Positions 16,364 through 23,983 of a DNA stretch of 30,208 bases are shown in pieces. Under the pieces are notes generated by a model. It worked only from the letters and a program-made list of their open reading frames with translations, was not told the origin of the DNA and made no database searches. The position numbers and the translations under genes were made by a program. Origin of the DNA: Thermodesulfovibrio sp. (GTDB lineage: Bacteria; Nitrospirota; Thermodesulfovibrionia; Thermodesulfovibrionales; JdFR-85); assembly GCA_027050975.1 (NCBI GenBank), contig JALUAR010000280.1, forward strand, positions 1 to 30,208, written 5' to 3'. Position 1 is the first letter of the stretch; every line of letters begins with the position of its first letter.

Positions 16364-17299
16364 CTAAGACCTCCTCTCCGCCCTCAGCAGAAATATCTTT
16401 GCAATCGCTAAAGTGATAAAACTCAGCACAAAGAGTATGAGAGCAAGGTAAAACAGTGAAGAGAGATACAGATCCGTATCTGCCTCGGTGAATTCATTTG
16501 CAAGGGTAACGGTGATTGTGGCTGCCGCATCAAGCAGGGAGCTTGTAATCTGATGGTTGTTCCCGAGGACAAAGGCCACAGCCATGGTCTCTCCGAGGGC
16601 CCTTCCGAGGGATAATACCACTCCTCCGAATATTCCCAACCTGGAATAGGGGATAACCACATTCTTCACAACCTCCCACCTTGTGGCACCGAGTGCATAT
16701 GCAGACTCTTTTACAACCGCAGGGGTAAGATTAAAGGCATCTCTGGATATACTGGCTGTAAAGGGGATAATCATTATACTCAGTATCACACTTGCCGTAA
16801 GCAGATCTATTCCCATCGGGGTACCCTCAAAGAGGATTCCCAGGACTGGAACCTTTCCGAGGCTTGCCTGAAGAGCAGGCTCTATATATTCGGACATTAT
16901 CGGTGCAAGTGTAAAAAGCCCCCACATGCCGTAAATAATACTTGGAATTGCAGCAAGAAGCTCTATTGCAACACCAATAGGCCCCTTAAGGAAGTTCGGT
17001 GCTATCTCTGTAACAAAAATGGCAATGCCAACTGCCACGGGGATTGCAAAAAGCAGGGACAGAAAGGTTGTAACTGCGGTACCGAAGAGATTCGTTGCTG
17101 CTCCGAAGGACTCCCTGACAGGGTCCCAGTCTGTGGAAAAAATAAAATTAAAAACACCGAACCTCTCAATGGAAAGGGATGACTCCCGTATGAGGATGTA
17201 AAGAATACCCGCGATGAAAACAACTACTGACAGAGCAGCCAGGGCTGTGATGACAGAAAAGAATATGTCTACAGGGTTCTTCTTAAATAGCAATGGCAC
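16364..17299 (-). CDS. pstC: Phosphate ABC transporter permease PstC
   Basis: PstC is the second inner-membrane permease of the phosphate importer. The 311-residue protein has an N-terminal helix, a periplasmic segment (IERFGVFNFIFSTDWDPV, typical of PstC), then five more helices. The loop KESAYALGATRWEVVKNVVIPYS couples to PstB. The start is GTG 17299, with GAGGT 7 bases upstream. It is 178 bases downstream of pstS, across a stem-loop that could let pstS be made in excess over the membrane subunits. Length is normal for the family. Confidence 0.95.
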   Translation of the reverse strand: MPLLFKKNPVDIFFSVITALAALSVVVFIAGILYILIRESSLSIERFGVFNFIFSTDWDPVRESFGAATNLFGTAVTTFLSLLFAIPVAVGIAIFVTEIAPNFLKGPIGVAIELLAAIPSIIYGMWGLFTLAPIMSEYIEPALQASLGKVPVLGILFEGTPMGIDLLTASVILSIMIIPFTASISRDAFNLTPAVVKESAYALGATRWEVVKNVVIPYSRLGIFGGVVLSLGRALGETMAVAFVLGNNHQITSSLLDAAATITVTLANEFTEADTDLYLSSLFYLALILFVLSFITLAIAKIFLLRAERRS

Positions 17300-17393
17300 T
17301 GTATTACCTCAGCTTTCAGAAACTGTATCACAAAGCAGCATCCTGCTGTTTCATGTAATAATTGCTATGAAGAGTGGTTAGTCAGCATGACAT

Positions 17394-17434
17394 AAAAATC
17401 CATCAGGTGGGACCCTACGGACCCCATCCTGATG
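17394..17434 (-). terminator. Stem-loop with T-tract between pstS and pstC (attenuator-like)
   Basis: Reading leftward, CATCAGG...CCTGATG (17434-17428 with 17407-17401) is extended by CCCA/TGGG pairing with one bulged base. It is followed by a T-run (minus-strand complement of 17394-17398). It lies 44 bases after the pstS stop and likely ends part of the transcripts, so that the binding protein outnumbers the permease complex. Confidence 0.6.
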
Positions 17435-17477
17435 AACAAGTTCTTACAGCACCTTATTGTTTTACATCTCTTAAGAT

Positions 17478-18488
17478 TCAGTATATTCCGTTCTGCTTCC
17501 AGTAAGCTCTCACCTTATTTTTCAGATCATCAGGCAATGGGACATAAACCAGCCTTTTTGCTGTTTCATCACCATTTTTAAAGGCCCAGTCAAAAAACCT
17601 CACTGTCTTTATGTTGGACTTCTTCTTCTCCCTGGCAAGGAGTATAAATGTTGCTCCTGAGATTGGCCATGCATTCTTTCCAGGGGCATTTATCAGCCAG
17701 AGGTAAAAATGCTTTTGGGGATCAAAATCAGCAGAGGCGGCAGCTGCCTGAAATGTTTCAAAACTGGGCTTTACAAAGTTACCTGATGGGTTCTTTAAAA
17801 GGGTATATGTCAATTTATTCTGCTTTGCATACGCAAACTCAACATAACCTATCGAGTACTTAACCCTCCGCACATAGTTGGCAACTCCCTCGTTACCCTT
17901 TCCACCGATGCCTACAGGCCATTTTACAGCCTTTCCTGCCCCAACCTTCTCCTTCCAGTCTGCACAGGCTTTACTGAGATAGGTGGTAAAGATGGCTGTT
18001 GTACCTGAGCCATCTGATCTGTGAACTACGGTGATCTTTCTCCCTGGAAGCTTGAGGGAAGGATTCAAGCTCTTTATCCTGGAATCATTCCATTCAGTTA
18101 TCTCACCCAGAAAGATCCTGCATACCGACTCACTATCAAGCTTTAACTGGCCGGATTTTACACCTGGAATGTTGACCACCAGAACAACGCCGCCAATAAC
18201 CGCAGGAAACTGGAGAAGATCTTTCCTGGTAAGCTTCTCAGGTGGCACAGGTGCATCCGATGCTCCAAAGTCAACTGTCCTGTTTGTTATCTGCCTGACA
18301 CCGCCTCCGGAACCGATTGACTGGTAGTTGAGCCTTACACCTGTGGTCTTCTGATACTGGTAGGCCCAAGCTGAATATACAGGATAAGGGAATGTAGCAC
18401 CAGCACCATTAATCGTCTCTGCTGCCTGTACTGCTGTGAATGAAAGCGCGATCGTTAAAATAAGAAATAGCCTTAATACTGTTTTCAT
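17478..18488 (-). CDS. pstS: Phosphate-binding periplasmic protein PstS
   Basis: PstS captures Pi in the periplasm and delivers it to PstC-PstA. The 336-residue precursor has a Sec signal peptide of about 22 residues ending AVQA-AETING. No lipobox Cys is present, so it should be soluble. Family motifs include GAGATFPYPVYSAW near the N-terminus, the phosphate loop VHRSDGSGTTAIFTTYLS (S-G-T contacts), and YVEFAYA. The start ATG 18488 has AAGGAGG 4 bases upstream. Four Pho-box-like repeats lie 32 to 71 bases upstream. It heads the pst operon and is separated from pstC by a probable partial terminator. Confidence 0.97.
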   Translation of the reverse strand: MKTVLRLFLILTIALSFTAVQAAETINGAGATFPYPVYSAWAYQYQKTTGVRLNYQSIGSGGGVRQITNRTVDFGASDAPVPPEKLTRKDLLQFPAVIGGVVLVVNIPGVKSGQLKLDSESVCRIFLGEITEWNDSRIKSLNPSLKLPGRKITVVHRSDGSGTTAIFTTYLSKACADWKEKVGAGKAVKWPVGIGGKGNEGVANYVRRVKYSIGYVEFAYAKQNKLTYTLLKNPSGNFVKPSFETFQAAAASADFDPQKHFYLWLINAPGKNAWPISGATFILLAREKKKSNIKTVRFFDWAFKNGDETAKRLVYVPLPDDLKNKVRAYWKQNGIY

Positions 18489-18503
18489 CTTTCCTCCTTG
18501 TTA

Positions 18504-18513
18504 ATTTTACATA
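18504..18513 (-). promoter_or_regulatory. -10 candidates of the pstS promoter
   Basis: Two overlapping choices follow the Pho-box repeats on the minus strand: TATGTA (18513-18508) and TAAAAT (18509-18504). The second is 10 bases beyond the last repeat but would start transcription almost inside the ribosome site. The first gives a somewhat longer leader. Confidence 0.35.
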
Positions 18514-18519
18514 TTTTTT

Positions 18520-18559
18520 GTTACGCTCTGGTTAAAGAAATGTTACAATTATGTTACAA
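18520..18559 (-). promoter_or_regulatory. Four-copy Pho box upstream of pstS
   Basis: Reading leftward, TTGTAAC, TTGTAAC, CTTTAAC and GCGTAAC (18559-18553, 18548-18542, 18537-18531, 18526-18520) are each separated by exactly 4 bases. A 7-bp repeat with an 11-bp period is the layout of PhoB boxes (E. coli CTGTCAT-N4-CTGTCAT). The first copy overlaps the last codons of the small cysteine protein gene. PhoB is encoded in this window. Confidence 0.75.
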
Positions 18560-18701
18560 TTTCCACCACCTCCTTCTGTTTCGAGAGATAAACAGGACAT
18601 TTTACAGGATTTCTCAGGCATATGAGCCTTTTGTACAGTGCTGTTGTTGGCATCCCTACCTCGCAAAACTCATCCTCCCTGAAATAAAACTTGCACTTCA
18701 T
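18549..18701 (-). CDS. Small four-cysteine protein (50 aa), unknown function
   Basis: I do not recognise a named family, but the sequence looks like a real compact protein. It opens MKCKFYFREDEFCEVG and continues with YKRLICLRNPVKCPVY. Cysteines are at 3, 13, 28 and 35 (C-x9-C-x14-C-x6-C), a spacing that could bind Zn or an Fe-S cluster. No signal peptide or membrane helix is present, so it is probably cytosolic. ATG 18701 is preferred because GGAGG lies 8 bases upstream; ATGs at 18734 and 18731 have poorer sites. It has its own Pho-box pair and -10 upstream, and its stop lies inside the pstS Pho box, 60 bases from pstS. Read-through into pstS is possible. A chance open frame remains possible because it is so short. 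Confidence 0.6.
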   Translation of the reverse strand: MKCKFYFREDEFCEVGMPTTALYKRLICLRNPVKCPVYLSKQKEVVEIVT

Positions 18702-18748
18702 CTTTAAATCCTCCATTGCTTTGTTGATCATCATCTCTTTTGATATTT

Positions 18749-18782
18749 ACTATACGGAAAAAATGTTACAGGATTATTAAAG
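18749..18782 (-). promoter_or_regulatory. Pho box pair and -10 upstream of the small cysteine protein
   Basis: Reading leftward, CTTTAAT (18782-18776), four bases, CTGTAAC (18771-18765), ten bases, TATAGT (18754-18749). This is the PhoB-activated promoter layout: two 7-bp half-sites in place of the -35, then a -10 ten bases on. Transcription would start near 18742, about 40 bases before the chosen ATG. Confidence 0.55.
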
Positions 18783-18803
18783 ATCGTTTAATTTTTAAAG
18801 AAT

Positions 18804-18830
18804 TTGACTTTATGGCTTGGGATTTATTAT
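18804..18830 (+). promoter_or_regulatory. Possible promoter of the DUF47-pit pair
   Basis: TTGACT (18804-18809) is followed by TATTAT (18825-18830) after 15 bases, a short spacer. The predicted start is within about 9 bases of the ATG at 18846, and no ribosome site is visible, so the mRNA may be leaderless. Confidence 0.35.
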
Positions 18831-18845
18831 TTTTAATACCAAACA

Positions 18846-19463
18846 ATGCGTCTCTTCCCTAAAGAAATAGACTTCTTTGAACTCTTTGATAAGGCATCAC
18901 GAAACCTTATCAATGCCTCCCGTTCACTCCTTGAACTACTGGAAAAATTTACTGATATAGAAAACAGGGTTGAATCCATTCACCGACTGGAAAAGGAAGG
19001 CGATTTAATAACGCACGAGACAATCCGCAGGTTAAACAAAACATTTTTGACCCCCCTTGATCGCGAGGATATTCACGCCCTGGCCTGCAGGCTGGATGAT
19101 ATATTAGACCTTATCTGGGCCGCAGCTGACAGAATAAACCTTTTCAAGATAGAGTCTCAGATAGACGGAGCTGTTGAGCTTGCCAAATCCTTAAAGGAAC
19201 ACACAGAGGTGATACACAGGGCAATACAGGAACTTAAGAAAAAGCGCTATTCCATGGTTCAGGACCTGTGCATTGAGATCAACAGATTGGAGAATGAGGC
19301 AGACCGGATATTCAGAGATGCCATAGGCAGAATGTTTGAGAATGAAAAAGATCCCATAAATATAATCAAGTGGAAAGAAATACTGGAGCATCTTGAAAAC
19401 GCTACGGACAGATGTGAGGATGTGGCAAATATTCTTGAGGGTATTGTTCTGAAGCATGCCTGA
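18846..19463 (+). CDS. DUF47 (PhoU-like) phosphate transport accessory protein
   Basis: The 205-residue, mostly helical protein belongs to the DUF47/PhoU-like family typically paired with Pit transporters. The N-terminus MRLFPKEIDFFELFDKASRN is characteristic. Two E/D-rich helix motifs (IHRLEKEGDLITHE and INRLENEADRIFRDA) resemble PhoU metal-binding repeats, and a final ENATDRCEDVANILE matches the family end. It is thought to regulate the neighbouring Pit protein. It overlaps pit by 8 bases, so the two are coupled. No Shine-Dalgarno sequence precedes the ATG. Confidence 0.92.
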   Translation: MRLFPKEIDFFELFDKASRNLINASRSLLELLEKFTDIENRVESIHRLEKEGDLITHETIRRLNKTFLTPLDREDIHALACRLDDILDLIWAAADRINLFKIESQIDGAVELAKSLKEHTEVIHRAIQELKKKRYSMVQDLCIEINRLENEADRIFRDAIGRMFENEKDPINIIKWKEILEHLENATDRCEDVANILEGIVLKHA

Positions 19464-20439
19464 GATAGTACTGCTAACCATTATCTTAGCTATCCTTTTC
19501 GATATAAGTAATGGTTGGAACGACGCTGCCAATGCCATTGCCACAGTAGTCTCCACAAGGGTTCTTTCCCCTTTGCAGGCAGTGCTACTGGCTGCATCAA
19601 TGAATATCATAGGAGCCTTTTTTTCAACAGCAGTAGCAAAGACCATAGGGAAAGGTGTTGTAGATCCCCATAGTATAACTGAGATAGTTGTAGCAAGCGC
19701 ATTGGTGGCTGGATTTGTATGGAATACAGCCATGACAAAGATCGGAATGCCTGTAAGCGCCTCTCATGCATTGATTGGTAGCCTTATGGGTGCAGCAATA
19801 GCCCACGGAGGCGTTGAGACTCTTAACTTTACCGGTCTGACGAAAATCTTTACCGCCCTACTCACCTCCCCGATAATCGGCATCTTTATCGGTTACTTTT
19901 TCATGAAGGCAATCCTGAAGTTCTTTGGCAGACTCTCTCCCGGTGCGATAAACAAACACTTCGGAAGACTTCAGCTTCTTTCTTCTTCCTTCATGGCCTT
20001 CAGTCACGGCTCAAATGATGCCCAGAAAGTAATGGGAATAATTACCCTGTCTCTTTTCAGTGCTGGACTGATTGAATCTGTGGAGGTTCCCACATGGGTC
20101 ATACTCATCTGTGCCCTTGCCATGGGTCTTGGCACAGCAATAGGTGGCTGGCGGGTAATCAAGACCCTGGGAGTTCACATGCTTAAGCTGGAGCCTGTTC
20201 ATGGCTTTGCCGCAGAGACTGCGGCCACCGCAATAATCCTCGGAGCAAGCCATGTGGGGTTACCCGTAAGCACCACCCATGTGATATCCACATCAATCAT
20301 GGGAGTGGGAGCAACAAAGCGCCTCTCTGCTGTAAGATGGGGAATTGCAGGCAAGATTCTACTGGCCTGGATCTTTACCCTGCCTGCCTGTATAGTAATG
20401 GCCTATTTTGTTGAAAAGGTTCTTGCCCGGCTGCTGTAA
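19456..20439 (+). CDS. pit: Low-affinity inorganic phosphate transporter, Pit family
   Basis: Pit proteins co-transport metal-phosphate or Pi with H+ or Na+ across the inner membrane. The 327-residue protein has about ten hydrophobic segments and both inverted-repeat signatures: NGWNDAANAIATVVSTR near the N-terminus and SHGSNDAQKVMGII in the second half. LPVSTTHVISTSIMG also matches the family. No Pho box was seen upstream of the DUF47-pit pair, in keeping with Pit being the constitutive counterpart of PstSCAB. It ends 2 bases before the convergent amidohydrolase gene. Confidence 0.94.
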   Translation: MPEIVLLTIILAILFDISNGWNDAANAIATVVSTRVLSPLQAVLLAASMNIIGAFFSTAVAKTIGKGVVDPHSITEIVVASALVAGFVWNTAMTKIGMPVSASHALIGSLMGAAIAHGGVETLNFTGLTKIFTALLTSPIIGIFIGYFFMKAILKFFGRLSPGAINKHFGRLQLLSSSFMAFSHGSNDAQKVMGIITLSLFSAGLIESVEVPTWVILICALAMGLGTAIGGWRVIKTLGVHMLKLEPVHGFAAETAATAIILGASHVGLPVSTTHVISTSIMGVGATKRLSAVRWGIAGKILLAWIFTLPACIVMAYFVEKVLARLL

Positions 20440-20441
20440 AG

Positions 20442-21365
20442 CTATAGAATCCTTTTTCCCTGAAAATAGACAGCCTCTATCGTGGCCTCCTCAATCCCTC
20501 CATCGGACAGGATTATATAGTTACCAGAGGAAACCTCTCTTTCTTCCATACACCCACAGCCAATCAGATCCCTATCCGATAAGCCGGCCTTTTTAAACAA
20601 TCTCAATTCTTCAAAGAATGCCTTACCATGGCTGACCCCCCTGGATCCGCTGTCTGTACCTACATGAAGTCTCACACCTATCGAATGGGCTATATATACG
20701 GATTCGAGGTGCCTGTCTATCACACCCTCAAGGTAACTTCTCACATCAACAGGCTGCCCAATGGCAAAGCTCAAAAGGGCATAAACAGTCGGCGTCCAGG
20801 ATACAGACTCCTCCTTCAACATATAGAGAGTCTCTTCGGAGACAAAGAATCCGTGCTCAATCGAGGTAACGCCTGCAGAGACTGCTTCCCTTATGGCTCT
20901 ATCGGAGTTTGCATGGCAGATGACCTCAAGCCCCATTTCACCTGCCTCTTCAACAATAACTCTTAACTCCTCCCGGGAAAATCCACCATCTGTAACAGGC
21001 ATCTCCGGAGTTATGCTCACTATTCCAGAGTTTATTACCTTAATAAAGTCTGCCCCCTCCCTGGCAATCCTTCTTACAACCTCTGATATCTCTTTCTCAT
21101 CGGAAACCCCTGTGCCTAAAAAACTGCCGTAGCCTCCCTTTTTGTGGATTGCATAACCGCACGACCTCACTTGAAGAGGCTCGCTCTGCCATAGTCTCTT
21201 TACTTCAAGGCCAATACCACTACTGTGGCCCATATCACAAATGGAGAGAATTCCGCTGCTGATAAGAGACCTCTTTATCTCCTCAGCCTCTTGTACTGTA
21301 ATGGGTAAGCCGTTTCGGAGAAAATGTATGTGTCTGTCAATGAAGGGGGGAATCTTTATGGCCAT
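20442..21365 (-). CDS. Amidohydrolase-superfamily protein
   Basis: The 307-residue protein has the TIM-barrel metal site of amidohydrolases. HxH is in IDRHIHF at the N-terminus, a probable carboxylated Lys in ADFIKVINSG, His in VICHANSD and SIEHGFF, and Asp in VGTDSG. The group nearest by motif is imidazolonepropionase/prolidase-like, but the substrate is unknown. The N-terminal beta-sandwich half (~50-60 residues) is absent, since the protein begins at the first barrel strand. The C-terminal strands (YIILSDGGIEEATIEAVYFQGKRIL, split over two turns) remain. ATG 21365 lies inside the 3' end of phoR (29-base overlap). A loss of the original 5' end is possible, although all metal ligands survive. 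Confidence 0.8.
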   Translation of the reverse strand: MAIKIPPFIDRHIHFLRNGLPITVQEAEEIKRSLISSGILSICDMGHSSGIGLEVKRLWQSEPLQVRSCGYAIHKKGGYGSFLGTGVSDEKEISEVVRRIAREGADFIKVINSGIVSITPEMPVTDGGFSREELRVIVEEAGEMGLEVICHANSDRAIREAVSAGVTSIEHGFFVSEETLYMLKEESVSWTPTVYALLSFAIGQPVDVRSYLEGVIDRHLESVYIAHSIGVRLHVGTDSGSRGVSHGKAFFEELRLFKKAGLSDRDLIGCGCMEEREVSSGNYIILSDGGIEEATIEAVYFQGKRIL

Positions 21366-22575
21366 TGTCTGTTATTACAATCTTTACTGTCGTGCCTTTG
21401 CCTTCCTGACTCTCAATATCCATCTCCCAGCCGTGAGCCCTTACAAGGTGCTTTACAATGGCAAGCCCCAGGCCTGTGCCACCAAGAGTACGCGAGCGCG
21501 AAGGATCCACCCTGAAAAATCTTTCACCCAGTCTGTCGATGAACTTCTCCGGAATCCCGATACCTGTATCACTTACATAGAGGGTTTGGGCCTTATAGCC
21601 TACGATTACGCCTCCGGAGTCGGTAAATTTGATTGCATTGTCAAGAAGGTTAGTGAGTATCTGGGTCAAACGGTCCGGATCAGCCTTTACAGTAACGGTC
21701 TCAGGCACAGAATTTGTCAAGGTCAAACCTTTTTTCTCTGCCTGCTCCTTTAACGAATTTAGAATATCCTCCACCAAGGCATTCAGATTCGTATCCTCTT
21801 TGTTTATAGGCATGGAACCAAGCTCTATTTTTGAAAGGCTTATCAGATCCTTTATCAGACGTTCCATCCGCTCGGTATGGGATTTGATTATCTCCAGAAA
21901 TCTTATCGCTTCTGCTCTGCTATCAAGGGCACCGTCAAGAAGTGTTTCCGTACAGCCACGGATAGCGGTTATGGGTGTTTTCAGCTCATGGGAGACATTA
22001 GCCACAAAGTCCTTACGAGTCTCCTCCACTCTTTTCATCTCTGTTATGTCTCTGAAAATAACCACTGATCCCTCATCTCCGGCAAGAGGTTGAGCTACAA
22101 CCTCTATATATTTATTGGTAGCATCATGAAAAACCTCTATGGTCCTCTTTCTGTAATTTGCATGGACATCCTCAATAATCTCTATGACCTGGGGAATTCT
22201 GATAACCTCGTCAAATCGTTTATGATTCTCGGTTTTCTCGAATAACCTTTCAAATACGGGATTGGCAAGAACGAATCTCTTCTCTCTGTCCAGTATGGCC
22301 ACACCATCGGGAAGACTCATCAGAATGGAAAGCAGTCTCTCCTTCTGAATATTCGACTCTTTTATCTTCTGAGTACAGGACTCGGCAAGAAGGTTCAGTC
22401 CTTTTGCTATCTCCGATACCCTGCTATTTCTTTCAAAGTGAAGACGTTTGTTGAGGTCTCCTGCCATGTAACTCTTGACAAGACCCTCAACCTCATTAAG
22501 GTCCCGTCTGAGACTTAGGAGCTTGATCATAAGGTAAAGCACTACCGCTGATAGTATGATTAGTAGGAACTTCAA
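21337..22575 (-). CDS. phoR: PhoR-type sensor histidine kinase
   Basis: The 412-residue kinase has one N-terminal membrane helix (~2-20), a HAMP-like linker and a PAS domain (~85-185, SLPDGVAILDREKRFVLANP). The HisKA domain follows with phospho-acceptor H196 in FVANVSHELKTPITA. The catalytic domain has N-box LLDNAIKF, DTGIGIP and GGTGLGLAIVKH. Absence of a periplasmic loop fits PhoR, which reads Pi status through PhoU and PstB, not by direct ligand binding. The start TTG 22575 is supported by a GGGGGA site about 8 bases upstream. It is 25 bases downstream of phoB. Naming rests on domain layout plus the surrounding phosphate genes. Confidence 0.88.
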   Translation of the reverse strand: MKFLLIILSAVVLYLMIKLLSLRRDLNEVEGLVKSYMAGDLNKRLHFERNSRVSEIAKGLNLLAESCTQKIKESNIQKERLLSILMSLPDGVAILDREKRFVLANPVFERLFEKTENHKRFDEVIRIPQVIEIIEDVHANYRKRTIEVFHDATNKYIEVVAQPLAGDEGSVVIFRDITEMKRVEETRKDFVANVSHELKTPITAIRGCTETLLDGALDSRAEAIRFLEIIKSHTERMERLIKDLISLSKIELGSMPINKEDTNLNALVEDILNSLKEQAEKKGLTLTNSVPETVTVKADPDRLTQILTNLLDNAIKFTDSGGVIVGYKAQTLYVSDTGIGIPEKFIDRLGERFFRVDPSRSRTLGGTGLGLAIVKHLVRAHGWEMDIESQEGKGTTVKIVITDNGHKDSPLH

Positions 22576-22600
22576 AATACGATCCCCCTACGTCTGCTGT

Positions 22601-23308
22601 TTAATACTTCTCGCTAAAATAATAGCCTATTCCGCGTTTTGTAAGGATGTAACGAGGCTTAGAGGGGTCATCCTCTATCTTTTCTCTCAGTCTCCTGATA
22701 TACACGTCCACTGTCCTTGGCTCCACAAAGACCTCGTCTCCCCATACCGCATCAAGCAGTGAGGTTCTGCTGAAAACACGGCCTGGCCTTTCTGCCAGGT
22801 AGATAAGAAGTTTAAACTCCCTGGCACTTAACTCTATCTCTTTACCCTTCTTTGTAACAGTAAATCTCTCTGTATCAATGCTTAAATCTCCAAACTTCAG
22901 GATAGTTTTCCTGGACGGCTGTTGAGCCTCGGAGATCCTTCTCAAAACCGCCTTTACCCTGGCCACAACCTCCCTCGGGCTAAAAGGCTTTGTTACATAA
23001 TCATCCGCCCCCATCTCCAGCCCCAGCACCCTGTCCACCTCATCATCCTTTGCAGTAAGCATTATTATCGGCAGTCTACTGAAGCCTTCGTCATGCCTGA
23101 GAGTTCTGCAGAGTTCAAGTCCATCCATCTCAGGAAGCATGAGATCCAAAATTAGAAGATCAAACCTCTCATCCCTGAGCCTCTTAAGAGCTGATATCCC
23201 ATCCTCAACAGTCTCCACAGAAAAGCCTTCCCTCTCTAAATTGTACCTGAGGAGGGTCTGGATATCAACCTCATCATCCACCACAAGTATTCTCTTTCCT
23301 GACGACAT
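22601..23308 (-). CDS. phoB: PhoB-type response regulator, OmpR family
   Basis: The 235-residue regulator has a receiver domain with acidic pocket DDE (11-13), phospho-acceptor D55 in LILDLMLPEMDG, T85 and K107 (VTKPF). An OmpR-type winged helix follows (LSAREFKLLIYLAERPGRVFSR..., VDVYIRRLREKIEDDP, TKRGIGYYF). It would bind the Pho boxes near 18520-18782. The start ATG 23308 has only a weak GAG before it, and a TAAAAT (23314-23319) 5 bases upstream with TTCAAG 17 bases earlier suggests a leaderless or very short-leader mRNA. Kinase phoR follows immediately. Confidence 0.92.
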   Translation of the reverse strand: MSSGKRILVVDDEVDIQTLLRYNLEREGFSVETVEDGISALKRLRDERFDLLILDLMLPEMDGLELCRTLRHDEGFSRLPIIMLTAKDDEVDRVLGLEMGADDYVTKPFSPREVVARVKAVLRRISEAQQPSRKTILKFGDLSIDTERFTVTKKGKEIELSAREFKLLIYLAERPGRVFSRTSLLDAVWGDEVFVEPRTVDVYIRRLREKIEDDPSKPRYILTKRGIGYYFSEKY

Positions 23309-23403
23309 ACTCTATTTTAACCGAAATTAAGATATTCTTGAAGGGGTAGTGATTGGAGTTTTGGAGATTAGGGAGTGGGAATTGAGGATTCAATAACACC
23401 AAA

Positions 23404-23437
23404 TAAAGAAGGGGACAGGCAGAATGCCTGTCCCCTT
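23404..23437 (-). terminator. Intrinsic terminator after hsp20
   Basis: Perfect 13-bp arms (23409-23421 and 23425-23437, AAGGGGACAGGCA and its complement) enclose a 3-base loop. Reading leftward, the T-rich CTTTATTT follows. It starts 10 bases after the hsp20 stop and closes the heat-shock cluster before phoB. Confidence 0.8.
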
Positions 23438-23447
23438 AATATCCTGT

Positions 23448-23909
23448 TTAAGAGACTTCCACCTTTATCTCCTTTGGTTTTGCCTCCTCTTTTTTCGGTA
23501 GTACTATCTCAAGTATACCGTTTTTGTATGTTGCTCTTGCCTGTTCGCTGTCAACCTCAACGGGAAGAGGAATGGTTCTTGAGAAGCTTCCGTAACGGAT
23601 CTCCGCTGCGTAGAAGTCTTCCTCCTTCACCTCCTCCTGCCGCTTTACCTCACCTTTTATTGTAAGGGCATTCTCTGTAATTGTGAGATCTATATCCTTT
23701 TTATCCACTCCGGGGATCTCTGCCCTTACAACTATCTCACCTTTTCTGTCATATAGTTCTATGTTGGGGACAATCACCCCTTCCTCGGTTGTCCTGCCCC
23801 AGTAGCGTCTTCTGCGACGTACAGGCTCAAAGAACTCCTCAAAGAGCCTCTCCATATCCCTTCTCATCTCCTCAATCTCTTTCATGGGGGACCATCTCAC
23901 AATTGACAT
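23448..23909 (-). CDS. Small heat-shock protein, Hsp20/alpha-crystallin family
   Basis: ATP-independent holdase that binds unfolding proteins and hands them to ClpB and DnaK. The ~153-residue protein has an N-terminal region (MSIVRWSPMKEIEEMRRDMERLFEEFF), then the alpha-crystallin domain from about PNIELYDRKGEIVVRAEIPG. The family signature is near NGILEIVLPKKE, where the usual GxLxxxxPK appears as NGILEIVLPKK. ATG 23909 is chosen because GGAGG lies 7 bases upstream; the in-frame GTG at 23915 is directly against that site. It is 74 bases after clpB and probably shares its transcript. Confidence 0.94.
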   Translation of the reverse strand: MSIVRWSPMKEIEEMRRDMERLFEEFFEPVRRRRRYWGRTTEEGVIVPNIELYDRKGEIVVRAEIPGVDKKDIDLTITENALTIKGEVKRQEEVKEEDFYAAEIRYGSFSRTIPLPVEVDSEQARATYKNGILEIVLPKKEEAKPKEIKVEVS

Positions 23910-23983
23910 AGTCACACCTCCAGATCTCTTTTTTAAGGGCCAATGACCCTTTACAACTCAAAACTCAGAACGTTGAACTTAAA

